From Actinoplanes siamensis (GTDB taxonomy: Bacteria > Actinomycetota > Actinomycetes > Mycobacteriales > Micromonosporaceae), in the NCBI RefSeq assembly GCF_016862395.1, contig NZ_BOMW01000044.1:1-64000 (forward strand): a stretch of 64,000 bases of DNA, read 5' to 3'. The position numbers and the translations under genes were made by a program. Below the pieces are notes generated by a model. That model saw nothing but the letters and a program-made list of their open reading frames with translations. It searched no databases and was not told the origin of the DNA. Within the stretch, counting starts at the first letter, position 1, and each line of letters starts with the position of its first letter. Shown here piece after piece: positions 50,652 to 59,219 of the stretch.

Positions 50652-51763
50652 CCACGCGCGTGTGGGACTACCTGCCGGAATTCGCGGAGGAGGAGACGGA
50701 CATCCTCGACGCGGTACGGACGGTCCTGAGATCGGGCCGGCTGATCCTGGGCCCCGCCGTCCAGTCGTTCGAGGCGGAGTTCAGCGCCTACCACGGCGTG
50801 GCCCACTGCGTCGGTGTCGACAACGGCACCAATGCCGTCAAGCTCGGCCTCGAGGCGCTCGGCATCGGTCCGGGCGACGAGGTGATCACCGTTTCCAACA
50901 CCGCAGCCCCGACCGTGGTGGCCATCGCCGGCACCGGGGCGACCCCCGTCTTCGTCGACGTCGGGGACGACTACCTGATGAACACCGGGCAGCTGGCGGA
51001 GGTGCTCACCACGCGCACCCGGGCGGTCGTGCCGGTGCACCTGTACGGGCAGTGCGTCGACATGGACCCGGTGCTGCGGTTCGCCGAGACACACGGCCTG
51101 GCCGTGCTGGAGGACTGCGCCCAGGCGCACGGTGCGCGGCATCACGGCCGCCTGGCCGGCACCATGGGCGACGCGGCGGCGTTCTCCTTCTACCCGACAA
51201 AGGTGCTGGGCGCCTACGGTGACGGTGGAGCGCTGCTGACCGCACGCGACGATGTCGACCGGGCCCTGCGCCAGCTGCGCTACTACGGCATGGACAAGGT
51301 CTACTACGTGGTCCGCTCCCCCGGGCACAACAGCCGGCTCGACGAGGTGCAGGCGGAGATCCTGCGGCGCAAGCTGACCCGCCTGGACGGCTACATCGCG
51401 GGACGCCGGGCCGTCGCACAGCGCTACGCCGACGGGTTGAGCGACCTCACCGGCGCCGGTCTCGTCCTGCCCACCACCGCGCCGGGCAACGACCATGTTC
51501 ACTACGTCTACGTGGTCCGGCATCCCCAGCGCGACCGCATCCTCGAGCTGCTACGCCGGTACGACATCGAGCTCAACATCAGCTACCCGTGGCCGGTGCA
51601 CACCATGTCGGGCTTCCCGGGCCTGGCCACGCCCCGCGTGCCCCTGCCCAACACCGAGCGTCTCGCGACCGAGATCTTCTCCCTGCCGATGTACCCGTCC
51701 CTGCCCCGGCACGTCCAGGAGAGGGTCATCGCGGCGCTGCACGACGTGTTCTCCGAACTCTGA
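50648..51763 (+). CDS. DegT/DnrJ/EryC1/StrS-type sugar 3-aminotransferase
   Basis: A 371-residue PLP enzyme of the sugar aminotransferase family. VGVDNGTNAVKLGLEALGIGPGDEVIT is the PLP-phosphate region, LAVLEDCAQAHGARHHG carries the Asp near the PLP nitrogen and FSFYPTKVLGAYGDGGALLT the Schiff-base lysine. It aminates C-3 of the keto deoxysugar using glutamate or glutamine. GTG 50648 overlaps the N-oxygenase stop. Its product would be methylated at C-3 by the next gene's enzyme, or after methylation oxidised by the N-oxygenase. A C-4 aminotransferase is possible, but the methyltransferase partner favours C-3. Confidence 0.92.
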   Translation: MTTRVWDYLPEFAEEETDILDAVRTVLRSGRLILGPAVQSFEAEFSAYHGVAHCVGVDNGTNAVKLGLEALGIGPGDEVITVSNTAAPTVVAIAGTGATPVFVDVGDDYLMNTGQLAEVLTTRTRAVVPVHLYGQCVDMDPVLRFAETHGLAVLEDCAQAHGARHHGRLAGTMGDAAAFSFYPTKVLGAYGDGGALLTARDDVDRALRQLRYYGMDKVYYVVRSPGHNSRLDEVQAEILRRKLTRLDGYIAGRRAVAQRYADGLSDLTGAGLVLPTTAPGNDHVHYVYVVRHPQRDRILELLRRYDIELNISYPWPVHTMSGFPGLATPRVPLPNTERLATEIFSLPMYPSLPRHVQERVIAALHDVFSEL

Positions 51764-51790
51764 CCGACCACACGCGATCTGGAGACAGCC

Positions 51791-53035
51791 ATGACCGATG
51801 ACGGCAACACCCGACCGCGCGCCACCTGCCGGGTATGCGGCGATGGCCTGGAGCAGTTCCTGGACCTGGGAGAGCAGCCGATATCGCAGGCGTTCGTGGA
51901 GCCGGGCGCCGACGCGGAGGAGTTCTTCTTCCCGCTCGTGGTGGGCGTGTGCACCGGGTGCGCCATGGTGCAGTTGCTCCATGACGTGCCCCGGGACCGC
52001 ATGTTCCACCACGACTACCCGTTCTACTCGTCGAGTTCCCAGGCGATGCAGGAGTACTTCGCGGGCGTGGCCCGGGAGTTCCTGGACACCGACCTGACCG
52101 GCGACCGGCCGTTCCTGGTGGAGATCGGATGCAACGACGGCGTGCTCCTGCGGACGATCAAGGACGCGGGCGTACGCCACCTGGGCTTCGAGCCCTCCGG
52201 CGGAGTGGCCGACGTGGCCCGTGCCCGGGGCATCCGGGTGCGCGGGGACTTCTTCGAGGAGCGCACGGCCAAGGAGGTGTGTGCCGCCGAGGGCACCGCC
52301 GACGTGATCTATTCGGCGAACACCCTGTGCCACATCCCGTACCTCGACTCGGTGTTCCGCGGCGTGGACGCGCTGCTCGCTCCCGACGGCGTGTTCGTCT
52401 TCGAGGACCCGTATCTCGGTGACGTCGTCGCGCAGACCTCATTCGACCAGATCTACGACGAGCACTTCTACCTGTGGTCGGCGGAGTCGGTACAGGCGAC
52501 CGCCCGGCGGTTCGGCTTCGAACTGGTCGACGTGCGCCGCCTGCCGGTGCACGGCGGTGAGGTCCGCTTCACCCTCGCCCGGGCCGGCAGGCGGACGCCC
52601 ACCCCGGCGGTGGCCGCGCTGGTCGCCGAGGAACGGCAGCGGCGCCTGTCGAGCATCGACACGCTGCGCGGCTTCGCGGCGAACGTCGCACGCGTCCGTG
52701 ACGACCTCGTGCGTACGCTCACCGACCTGCGCGAGCGGGGGCGCCGGGTCGTCGGTTACGGCGCCACGGCCAAGAGCGCCACCGTTCTGAACCTCTGCGG
52801 CATCGGTCCCGACCTGGTCGAGTTCATCTGTGACACCACCCCGGACAAGCACGGCAAGCTGACTCCTGGACAGCACATCCCGATCCGGCCCGCCGAGGCG
52901 TTCGCCGACCCGTATCCCGACTACGCCCTGCTGTTCGCCTGGAATCACGCCGCCGAGATCATGGCCAAGGAGCGCGCGTTCACCGCGTCCGGCGGCCGGT
53001 GGCTGCGCTACGTGCCCGACGTCCACGTGGTGTGA
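51791..53035 (+). CDS. NDP-hexose 3-C-methyltransferase
   Basis: A 414-residue enzyme of the TcaB9/TylCIII/EvaC family. The N-terminal zinc site CRVCGDGLEQFLDLGEQPISQAF with CTGC downstream, the SAM motif LVEIGCNDGVLLRTIKDAG near residue 118 and the C-terminal Rossmann-like domain (GRRVVGYGATAKSATVLNLCGIG) are all present; EHFYLWS and HGGEVRF hold the catalytic base region. It adds a methyl group to C-3 of a 4-keto sugar with inversion. Together with 3-amination and N-oxidation it points to a 3-C-methyl-3-nitroso/nitro sugar of the kijanose/evernitrose/rubranitrose kind. The ATG at 51791 follows GGAGACAGCC. Confidence 0.93.
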   Translation: MTDDGNTRPRATCRVCGDGLEQFLDLGEQPISQAFVEPGADAEEFFFPLVVGVCTGCAMVQLLHDVPRDRMFHHDYPFYSSSSQAMQEYFAGVAREFLDTDLTGDRPFLVEIGCNDGVLLRTIKDAGVRHLGFEPSGGVADVARARGIRVRGDFFEERTAKEVCAAEGTADVIYSANTLCHIPYLDSVFRGVDALLAPDGVFVFEDPYLGDVVAQTSFDQIYDEHFYLWSAESVQATARRFGFELVDVRRLPVHGGEVRFTLARAGRRTPTPAVAALVAEERQRRLSSIDTLRGFAANVARVRDDLVRTLTDLRERGRRVVGYGATAKSATVLNLCGIGPDLVEFICDTTPDKHGKLTPGQHIPIRPAEAFADPYPDYALLFAWNHAAEIMAKERAFTASGGRWLRYVPDVHVV

Positions 53036-53042
53036 GGTGGCG

Positions 53043-53077
53043 GCGACGCCGTGGCGGCCGGGCCGCCACGGCGTCGC
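53043..53077. terminator. Perfect 17-base hairpin between convergent sugar genes
   Basis: 53043-53059 and 53061-53077 are exact reverse complements around one central base. It separates the 3-C-methyltransferase gene from the end of the leftward ketoreductase gene and should stop both transcripts. Confidence 0.8.
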
Positions 53078-53082
53078 GGTGG

Positions 53083-54066
53083 TCAGGACGCGGCCACCCG
53101 GGTGGCCAGCCCGGCAACCGTCGCGCGCAGCCCTTCGGCCAGTGGCGTCGACGGTCCCCAGCCGGTCACCGACCGGAACGGCCCGGAGTCCAGCACGAGG
53201 TCGCGCAGGTCGCCGGCGGTCGCCTGTGCCGGTGCGGGCGTCGACGTGACCGGTACCGCCGGGCGTGCGGTGTGCCCGGCGACCGTCGCGGCCAGCGAGG
53301 AGAAGAGGTCGACGAGCCGGACGCCCGTGCCGCTGCCGACCAGCCAGTGCCGGCCGGCGAGGGCGTCCGCGTGGTCGATCGCCGCCACGAGGGCGCCCGC
53401 CGCGTCCCGCACGTACACCAGATCTCGGCGGGCCTCCCCGCCGTCCCACACCGTCAGATCGCCACCGGCGAGGGCACGGCGGGCCATCGCGGTCACCACT
53501 CCCTTGTCCACCGGGCCGCCGTAGACCATCGGCAGGCGCAGCGACACGCCCCGCAACACACCGGCCCGCGAGGCGTCCAGCAGCAGGCGCTCGGCTGTCA
53601 GCTTCTGCCGGTCGAACGCGTTGTCCGGCTCCTCCGGCTCGGTACCGGTCAGCGGCACCCGTGCCGGAGGTCCGGCCTGCGACGCCGAGCCGGCGTACAC
53701 GACGATCGGCGCCGGCCTCCGGCTCTCGCGTGCCAGCGCATCGAGCAGCGCACGCGGCACGCCGACATTGACCAGCTCGGCCTCCCGGGAGCCGGCGTCG
53801 CGCCAACCGCCGGTGTGCTTGACCAGGCACAGGACGACATCCGCGCCCCGCACCGCCGCCTCGACCGCCCCGGGGGCGGTGAGGTCGGCCACGACGGTGC
53901 CGATCTCGGCTTGTCCGGCCGGCAGGGCGGCGGGTGCGCCGCGCCCGACCAGGCGCACCCGTACCGGCCGCTCGGCCAGGGCGGCGGCGACGGCGGATCC
54001 CAGGGATCCGGTACCGCCGAGGACGGCGATGGTTTGCCGGGTGTCGCCCGGCGTGTCAGCTGACAT
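53083..54066 (-). CDS. NDP-hexose 4-ketoreductase-like SDR with Phe for catalytic Tyr
   Basis: A 327-residue extended SDR. TIAVLGGTGSLGSAVAAALAE is the NADPH motif, GVLRGVSLRLPMVYGGPVDKGV and DLVYVRDAAGALVAAI are typical of deoxysugar 4-ketoreductases. In the active-site segment, NAFDRQKLTAERLL has Phe151 where relatives usually have the catalytic Tyr four residues before Lys155. The loss of the hydroxyl should slow proton donation unless another residue replaces it. It would reduce C-4 of the amino/nitro sugar and finish the pathway. No 3,5-epimerase is present, so the sugar may keep the D configuration unless that enzyme is encoded elsewhere. Its own promoter lies toward 54,067-54,268. Confidence 0.8.
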   Translation of the reverse strand: MSADTPGDTRQTIAVLGGTGSLGSAVAAALAERPVRVRLVGRGAPAALPAGQAEIGTVVADLTAPGAVEAAVRGADVVLCLVKHTGGWRDAGSREAELVNVGVPRALLDALARESRRPAPIVVYAGSASQAGPPARVPLTGTEPEEPDNAFDRQKLTAERLLLDASRAGVLRGVSLRLPMVYGGPVDKGVVTAMARRALAGGDLTVWDGGEARRDLVYVRDAAGALVAAIDHADALAGRHWLVGSGTGVRLVDLFSSLAATVAGHTARPAVPVTSTPAPAQATAGDLRDLVLDSGPFRSVTGWGPSTPLAEGLRATVAGLATRVAAS

Positions 54067-54268
54067 GGGAACGCCCTTCGGTGAGGAGACCGCGGGTGGC
54101 GGGTGTCCAGCCTCGCCACGGCGGGCCTGGAGACGCATCTCGCGACGTGCGAGATGTCGTGCCGCACCACCACAGTCCGCACGGTGGAAGAAGCACGTGC
54201 CGCCTCGATCGGCGACGATCCTCTGGATGCGCCGACGGCGGCGCCAAGCGACCAGCGAGGGGGACCGG

Positions 54269-55783
54269 GTGCAGAGTCGTCGCAGCTTTCTCCGACTGAG
54301 CGTGGGAGGCGCCGCCGCCGTGGCCGGGCTGGCCGGCGCCGCGCCGGCCGGCGCCGCACCGTACGGTGCCGACTGGGACGGGCTGCGCCGGCATCTCGAC
54401 GGCGACCTCGCACGACCGGGGGATCCGGCGTACCAGAACGCCCGGCGGCTGGCGAGCGCACAGTACGACGTGATCCGGCCGGCCGCGGTGACCTACTGCG
54501 CTTCCACCCGCGACGTGCAGCGGGTGATCCGGTTCGCCGGCCATCACGGCATCCCCGTCGCGGTCCGCAGCGGCGGCCACAGCTTCGGCGGGTTCTCGAC
54601 CGGCCGGGGCATCGTTCTCGACGTGTCCCGGCTGGATCACCTCGCGACCGGTGGCGGCACCGTCGTGGCCGGACCGGGAGTCCAGCAGGTCGACGCGCTG
54701 CACCGGCTCGCGCCGCGTGGGCTCATGCTGGCCGGCGGCGTCTGTCCGAACGTGTGCCTGGGCGGCTTCGTGCAGGGTGGTGGCATCGGATTCCTCACCC
54801 GCAGCCAGGGCCTGGCCTGCGACCGGCTGATCTCGGCGACCGTCGTGCTGGCCGACGGCCGGGTGGTGCGTGCCTCCCGCGACGAGCATCCCGACCTGCT
54901 GTGGGCCCTGCGGGGCGGTGGCGGCGGCAACTTCGGAGTCGTCACCCGGTACGAACTGGCGCCGGTACACGTCACCTCCATGGTCAATTACACGTTGACC
55001 TGGCCGTGGGAGCGGGCGCTGGAGGTCATCGACGCGTGGCAGTCCTGGGCCGTGAGCGCGCCGGGCGAGCTGGGCGCCTCCCTGGGCGTCCTCGACGTCG
55101 ACGCGGGGCGCTCGCAACCGCAGGTCACGGTGTACGGAGCCTGGTTCGGCCGGCCGGACCGGCTCGACGTCCTGCTGGACGCTCTCGAGACCGGGGCCGG
55201 CACACCCGCGGTGACCCGCAGCGTGCAGCAGCACCCGGCGTACGAGGCGATGATGCAGTGGTACGGCTGCGCGGACCTGAGCGCCGATCAGTGTCACCGG
55301 GTCGGCTACGCGCCCGACGCCATGCTGCCGCGGACGAACTTCTACGCGACGCGGAACCGGATGTTCGCCCGTACGCTGCCGCCGCGCGACCTCCGCCGGG
55401 CGCTCGACGTCTTCGCCGCCGACCGGCGCCCCGGCCAGTTCCGCCTGTTCTACTTCGAGACCCTGGGCGGCGTCTCCGGAGCCCGGCGGCGCACCGACAC
55501 CGCGTACGTGCACCGGGATTCCGTGCTCGTCGGGGGGTACGCTCTCTCGCTCACCGACCCGGCGTTCACCGCGGCCGACGTGGCGGCGGGCCGCCGCTGG
55601 CTCGCCGACGGCCTCACCGCGCTGGACCCCGCCTCCCAGCACGAGAGCTACCAGAACTTCATCGACCCCGAGCTGGACGACTGGCGAGCGGCCTACTACG
55701 CGGAGAACTACCGGCGGCTGTCGGACGTCAAGCACCGCTACGACCCGCACCGGTTCTTCCGTTTCGCCCAGGGCATCGACTGA
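54269..55783 (+). CDS. Tat-exported BBE-type oxidase with bicovalent FAD
   Basis: A 504-residue flavoprotein starting at GTG 54269 with a twin-arginine signal (RRSFLRLSVGGAAAVAGLAG, cleavage near residue 30), so it is exported folded. His104 in VRSGGHSFGG and Cys159 in GGVCPNVCLGG are the two residues that link FAD covalently in the berberine-bridge/aclacinomycin-oxidoreductase group. WALRGGGGGNFGVVTRYEL binds the FAD phosphate, and the C-terminal SYQNFIDPELDDW plus YYAENYRRL segments are the BBE signature. High-potential bicovalent flavin oxidises alcohols, including sugar hydroxyls and tetramic acid tails, outside the cytoplasm. It may finish the exported product. Confidence 0.9.
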   Translation: MQSRRSFLRLSVGGAAAVAGLAGAAPAGAAPYGADWDGLRRHLDGDLARPGDPAYQNARRLASAQYDVIRPAAVTYCASTRDVQRVIRFAGHHGIPVAVRSGGHSFGGFSTGRGIVLDVSRLDHLATGGGTVVAGPGVQQVDALHRLAPRGLMLAGGVCPNVCLGGFVQGGGIGFLTRSQGLACDRLISATVVLADGRVVRASRDEHPDLLWALRGGGGGNFGVVTRYELAPVHVTSMVNYTLTWPWERALEVIDAWQSWAVSAPGELGASLGVLDVDAGRSQPQVTVYGAWFGRPDRLDVLLDALETGAGTPAVTRSVQQHPAYEAMMQWYGCADLSADQCHRVGYAPDAMLPRTNFYATRNRMFARTLPPRDLRRALDVFAADRRPGQFRLFYFETLGGVSGARRRTDTAYVHRDSVLVGGYALSLTDPAFTAADVAAGRRWLADGLTALDPASQHESYQNFIDPELDDWRAAYYAENYRRLSDVKHRYDPHRFFRFAQGID

Positions 55784-55846
55784 CCGCCCGCGCCCGGCCC
55801 AGGCAGACGCCGGTCGTCCCACTACTCACCGAGCGGACACCCGAAC

Positions 55847-56659
55847 ATGTCGCACACCCCCGCACCGGTTCTCGGCAGCCTCCTGCTGGCCAGCACCGAC
55901 CCCGACCGACTCCGCGACTGGTACGAGCGCGCCTTCGGGGTGACCGCCGACGGCGACGGCTTCCTGCGTCTGGGCGGCGTCGGACTGCTGATCGACCACC
56001 GGCAGGATGTGGCCGCCCGCGCACCCGAGCCGGCCCGCGTGATCGTCAATCTGCACGTCGGCGACGCCGCGGCGACGGCCCGGCATCTCGACACCCTCGG
56101 GGTGCGATGGCTGGCAGAACTGGAGTACCGGGAGCCGGCCGGCGCCTGGTTCGGCACGGTGATCGATCCGGACGGCAACTACGTCCAGATCATCGAGCTG
56201 ACCGACGCCTACTGGGCCGCCCGCCACAGGCGGTTCACCGGGACGGCCGACGGGCTGGTCGCCGTATCCGTCACCACCCGTCTACCGGCACAGGACCTGG
56301 AGCGCGCCCGCCAGTTCTACGCCGGCAAGCTGGGCCTGCACCCCGCGGAGACGAGGCCGGGCGGTCTGTTGTACCGGATCGGGGCCGGCAGTTTCGCGGT
56401 GTACCACTCGGCGGGACGTCCGTCCGGCGCGCACACCCAGATGTCGTGGCAGGTGGAGGACATCGAGACGGCCGTCGCGGCGCTGCGCCGCCGCGGGGTG
56501 CTGTTCGAGGAGTACGACCTTCCCGGCCTGCGTACCGTCGACGGCATCGCCGAGGTGACCGGCAACTATCCGTCCCTGGGCGCCGGGGAGCGGGCGGCCT
56601 GGTTCCGCGACAGCGAAGGCAATCTGCACGCCCTGGGCCAGCCGGTCACCGCCCGGTGA
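55847..56659 (+). CDS. Two-domain VOC (glyoxalase/bleomycin-resistance fold) protein
   Basis: A 270-residue protein of two vicinal-oxygen-chelate domains: residues 8-122 (LGSLLLASTDPDRLRDWYERAFGV to GTVIDPDGNYVQIIEL) and 135-262 (VAVSVTTRLPAQDLERARQFYAGKLGLHP to AWFRDSEGNLHALGQP). Each ends with the E/H-containing strand pair that can bind a metal. The family includes dioxygenases, epimerases and drug-binding resistance proteins. Its position between an exported oxidase and a membrane protein fits either a tailoring enzyme or a drug-sequestering resistance protein. The start ATG at 55847 is 64 bases after the oxidase stop. I cannot choose between the roles. Confidence 0.8.
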   Translation: MSHTPAPVLGSLLLASTDPDRLRDWYERAFGVTADGDGFLRLGGVGLLIDHRQDVAARAPEPARVIVNLHVGDAAATARHLDTLGVRWLAELEYREPAGAWFGTVIDPDGNYVQIIELTDAYWAARHRRFTGTADGLVAVSVTTRLPAQDLERARQFYAGKLGLHPAETRPGGLLYRIGAGSFAVYHSAGRPSGAHTQMSWQVEDIETAVAALRRRGVLFEEYDLPGLRTVDGIAEVTGNYPSLGAGERAAWFRDSEGNLHALGQPVTAR

Positions 56660-56757
56660 GGGTCGTCGCTGTCCGGCGCACGAGTGCCGGCGGCATCGCG
56701 GGCCGGTGCGCACGCTCGGATAAGACCGCCGGCACAGGGCACACCGAAAATCTAGAC

Positions 56758-57684
56758 ATGTCGATGACGAGTGACGCGGTGACACCGCCCGTGGCCCCTG
56801 CGGACCGGCCCCGCCGGTGGCCGCTCCTGATCGGTAGCGTGGTGGCCGGCCTGCTGCTGGCCGTGCTCTGGTCCTACGAACTCGTCGACCACGTGATCGG
56901 CGACACCGTGGCCAACACCCTGCTGGACCGGGACGCCAAGGCGACCGCCATCGGGGGCACCGCGGCCGGCCTGCTCTTCGCCTTCGTTTCCGGGCTCGCC
57001 GGCACGTTCACTGCCTGCAACATCGCCATGGTCGCCTCGGTGGGCCCGATGAGCCAGGTCGAGGACGGGCGGCGGGCGCGGTGGGGCAGGCTGCTGCGGC
57101 CGGTGGGCTGGCTGACCCTGGGCATGGTGGCGGTGTCCGCGGCGTACGGCTTCATCGGGGTCCTGCTGGGCGACCGCCTCCCCCAGCTCTCCACCGGCGT
57201 GGTCGCCGGCCTGCCGGTGCGGCTCATCCAGTCGATGGTGGTCTTCGGGGTCATCGGGCTGGCGTTCATCCTGCTGGGGCTGGCCGCCGGCCGGTACATC
57301 CCCGATCCGTTCGCGCGCCGCCCCGTCGCCCGGGTGGTCCTCCTCGGCGCGCTCGTCGGCGGCTTCCTCATCGGGCGCCCGTACCCGCTGTTCAACAAGC
57401 TCTTCCACTGGACCGTCGAGACCGGCAACCCGTGGTACGGAGCCGGCGCCTTCGTGCTCCAGTCGCTGGGCAACGTGGCCATCGTGACCGTGCTGTTCGC
57501 CTCGCTCGTCATCGTCACCCGCGGCGGCTTCCTGCGCTGGCTGACCAGCAGGCCGTCCCGGACGGCCGCGATCAGCAGCGCCCTGCTGATCGCCCTGGGC
57601 GTGTTCACGGTGGTGTACTGGGACGTGCGGCTGCCGGCGATGTTCGACCACGGCTGGTTCCCGCGGATGCCGTACAACCGGTAG
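56758..57684 (+). CDS. Polytopic membrane protein of unknown function
   Basis: A 308-residue protein with a short cytoplasmic start and about seven hydrophobic helices, the first at residues 24-41 (LLIGSVVAGLLLAVLWSY). The second and third helices contain FVSGLAGTFTACNIAMVASVGP, a Gly-rich stretch with one cysteine that recalls the core of CcdA/DsbD-type thiol transporters, though the two-cysteine pattern is incomplete. I do not recognise the family with certainty. It follows the VOC gene in the same direction after 98 bases. A second ATG at 56764 is possible. It may take part in product export or in handling thiols at the membrane, but no motif decides. Confidence 0.7.
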   Translation: MSMTSDAVTPPVAPADRPRRWPLLIGSVVAGLLLAVLWSYELVDHVIGDTVANTLLDRDAKATAIGGTAAGLLFAFVSGLAGTFTACNIAMVASVGPMSQVEDGRRARWGRLLRPVGWLTLGMVAVSAAYGFIGVLLGDRLPQLSTGVVAGLPVRLIQSMVVFGVIGLAFILLGLAAGRYIPDPFARRPVARVVLLGALVGGFLIGRPYPLFNKLFHWTVETGNPWYGAGAFVLQSLGNVAIVTVLFASLVIVTRGGFLRWLTSRPSRTAAISSALLIALGVFTVVYWDVRLPAMFDHGWFPRMPYNR

Positions 57685-58026
57685 GTCGCCGTGCGGCGAA
57701 CGCCGAACCGTGAGCCGCCAGGTGGCCCGCTTCCCGACCTGCCACCCGTCGATGCAGGCGACCTGCCTGGGTCGCGGCGGCGCGCGGCGGCCTGTCGCCG
57801 GGGGCGGTGGCGGCACGCCCGGCGGCGGGTCAGGCCGGTGATCGGAATCCGGAGCGGGCGGATGGAGAGAACGGTACGCGCCGCGGTTGCGGCGCGGCGC
57901 GGACCGTTTCCCGCGGAGGCGCCCGCCGGCTCCGGCGTAGAGGTGGTCTCCGCCGGAGGTGGCCGGTGCCGCCGCCTGCGATCCGTCCGGGAGGCGCCTC
58001 ACCGGTGCCGTCCCGGAGGACGACGA
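57685..58026. other. Intergenic region, 342 bases, between convergent genes
   Basis: Lies between the membrane-protein gene and the end of the leftward O-methyltransferase gene. I see no supported gene. The best structure is an eight-base stem, CGCGCCGC at 57877-57884 with GCGGCGCG at 57889-57896 around GGTT, which may help terminate transcription. Otherwise the stretch is unremarkable GC-rich sequence. Confidence 0.45.
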
Positions 58027-59106
58027 TCAGATCGGGGACGCCTCGACGGCGTGCAGGCTCATCGGGCACGGGATGTCGATCACGTCGGTGATCTCCAGCC
58101 CGGCCTGGCCGAACAGCTTCTTGTACGTGCCGAGGCGGCGCGTCTCGCCGCGGGTCATGACCATCAGCTCGATGTCCTGGATGGCCATCGCCAGCTCCTC
58201 GGCCGGGTCCCGCTTGACCTCCGGTTCCGGCATGAGCCAGGTGAACATGACCAGTTTGCTGTCCGGGCGCATCGCCGCGCGGATGTTGCCGAGCAGGCGC
58301 ACGGCGCGCTCGTCGTCCCAGTCGTGCAGGACGCTCTTGAGCACGAACAGGTCCGCGCCGCTGACGACGGACTCGAAGAAACTGCCCGCCGCGACGCCGG
58401 CGCGGTCGGACAGACCGTTGCGTTCGAGCACGGCCGGCGCGTACCGGACCGCGTTCTCCTGGTCGAAGACGGTGCCGCGCAGGTGCGGGTTGGCCAGCAG
58501 GATCGCGGACAACGTGGTCCCGTCACCGCCCCCGACGTCGGTGACGTGCGTGAAGCGGCTGAAGTCGTAACCCTCGACCACCGCGGACAGCTGTACGGCG
58601 GAGCCGGTGGCCATCGTGTCGTGGAAGAGTTTGGCCAGCTCGGGGTCGTCGTCGAGATAGTCGAACAGGCCTTTGCCGTGCGCGTGGATGAAGGCGGGCG
58701 TGCCGGTGCGCACGGCGCCGGTCAGCGAGCCCCACGCCTGCCACACCGCCGGGTGTCCGTGCAGCGCATCGTGCGGGGCGCCCTGCCACGGAGCATCGGC
58801 GCGGAACAGCGCGCCGAGCGGGCTCAGCGCGTAGTGCTCGTCGTCCTCGGAGGTGAGCAGTCCGACCGCGACGGCCGCCCGCAGCACGCGGTGCAGGAAC
58901 GGGCCGTCGGCCCGCACCGCCGCGGCGATCTCGGCCGCCGAGCGGGGGCCGTCGCCGATGACGTCGGGCACGCCGAGGCGGGAGATCACGCCGGTGATCT
59001 GGAAGGTCGCGTAGCCGAACACGGGCGGGATGATCTGCGCCAGCGGGGGCAGACCGATCGACTCATACAGCTCGGACAGGTCCTGACGCTGTTGCGCCTG
59101 CGCCAT
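58027..59106 (-). CDS. Class I O-methyltransferase (hydroxyneurosporene/COMT-like)
   Basis: A 359-residue two-domain O-methyltransferase. The N-terminal winged-helix dimerisation domain covers residues 20-120 (GYATFQITGVISRLGVPDVIGDGPRSAAEIAAAV), the C-terminal domain has the SAM motif THVTDVGGGDGTTLSAILLANP near residue 190, the LHDWDDERAVRLLGNIR acceptor segment with its catalytic His, and MVMTRGETRRLGTYKKLFGQAGLE. It methylates phenolic or enolic hydroxyls, as in aromatic polyketide and deoxysugar pathways. Candidates here are the ring phenol formed by the HpaB-type enzyme or the 4-hydroxyl of the nitro sugar (evernitrose and rubranitrose carry 4-O-methyl). It lies before a small unknown gene transcribed in the same direction. 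Confidence 0.88.
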   Translation of the reverse strand: MAQAQQRQDLSELYESIGLPPLAQIIPPVFGYATFQITGVISRLGVPDVIGDGPRSAAEIAAAVRADGPFLHRVLRAAVAVGLLTSEDDEHYALSPLGALFRADAPWQGAPHDALHGHPAVWQAWGSLTGAVRTGTPAFIHAHGKGLFDYLDDDPELAKLFHDTMATGSAVQLSAVVEGYDFSRFTHVTDVGGGDGTTLSAILLANPHLRGTVFDQENAVRYAPAVLERNGLSDRAGVAAGSFFESVVSGADLFVLKSVLHDWDDERAVRLLGNIRAAMRPDSKLVMFTWLMPEPEVKRDPAEELAMAIQDIELMVMTRGETRRLGTYKKLFGQAGLEITDVIDIPCPMSLHAVEASPI

Positions 59107-59219
59107 GAAGTAACCGCCTTTCGTACCGTAGCCGGGTGTTCAGCGTCCTACTGGCCACTCGAGACACCGTGGAGGCGACCGCCGGCGGGGGCCCGCGGCC
59201 GCCTCCGGCCCCCGCCCGG

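Noticed and set aside
54103..57684. A single 1193-codon rightward reading frame spanning four genes
   Set aside because: Only its last 308 codons (from 56758) look like protein; the rest is an Arg/Pro-rich shadow of the FAD oxidase and VOC genes, which are coded in other frames.
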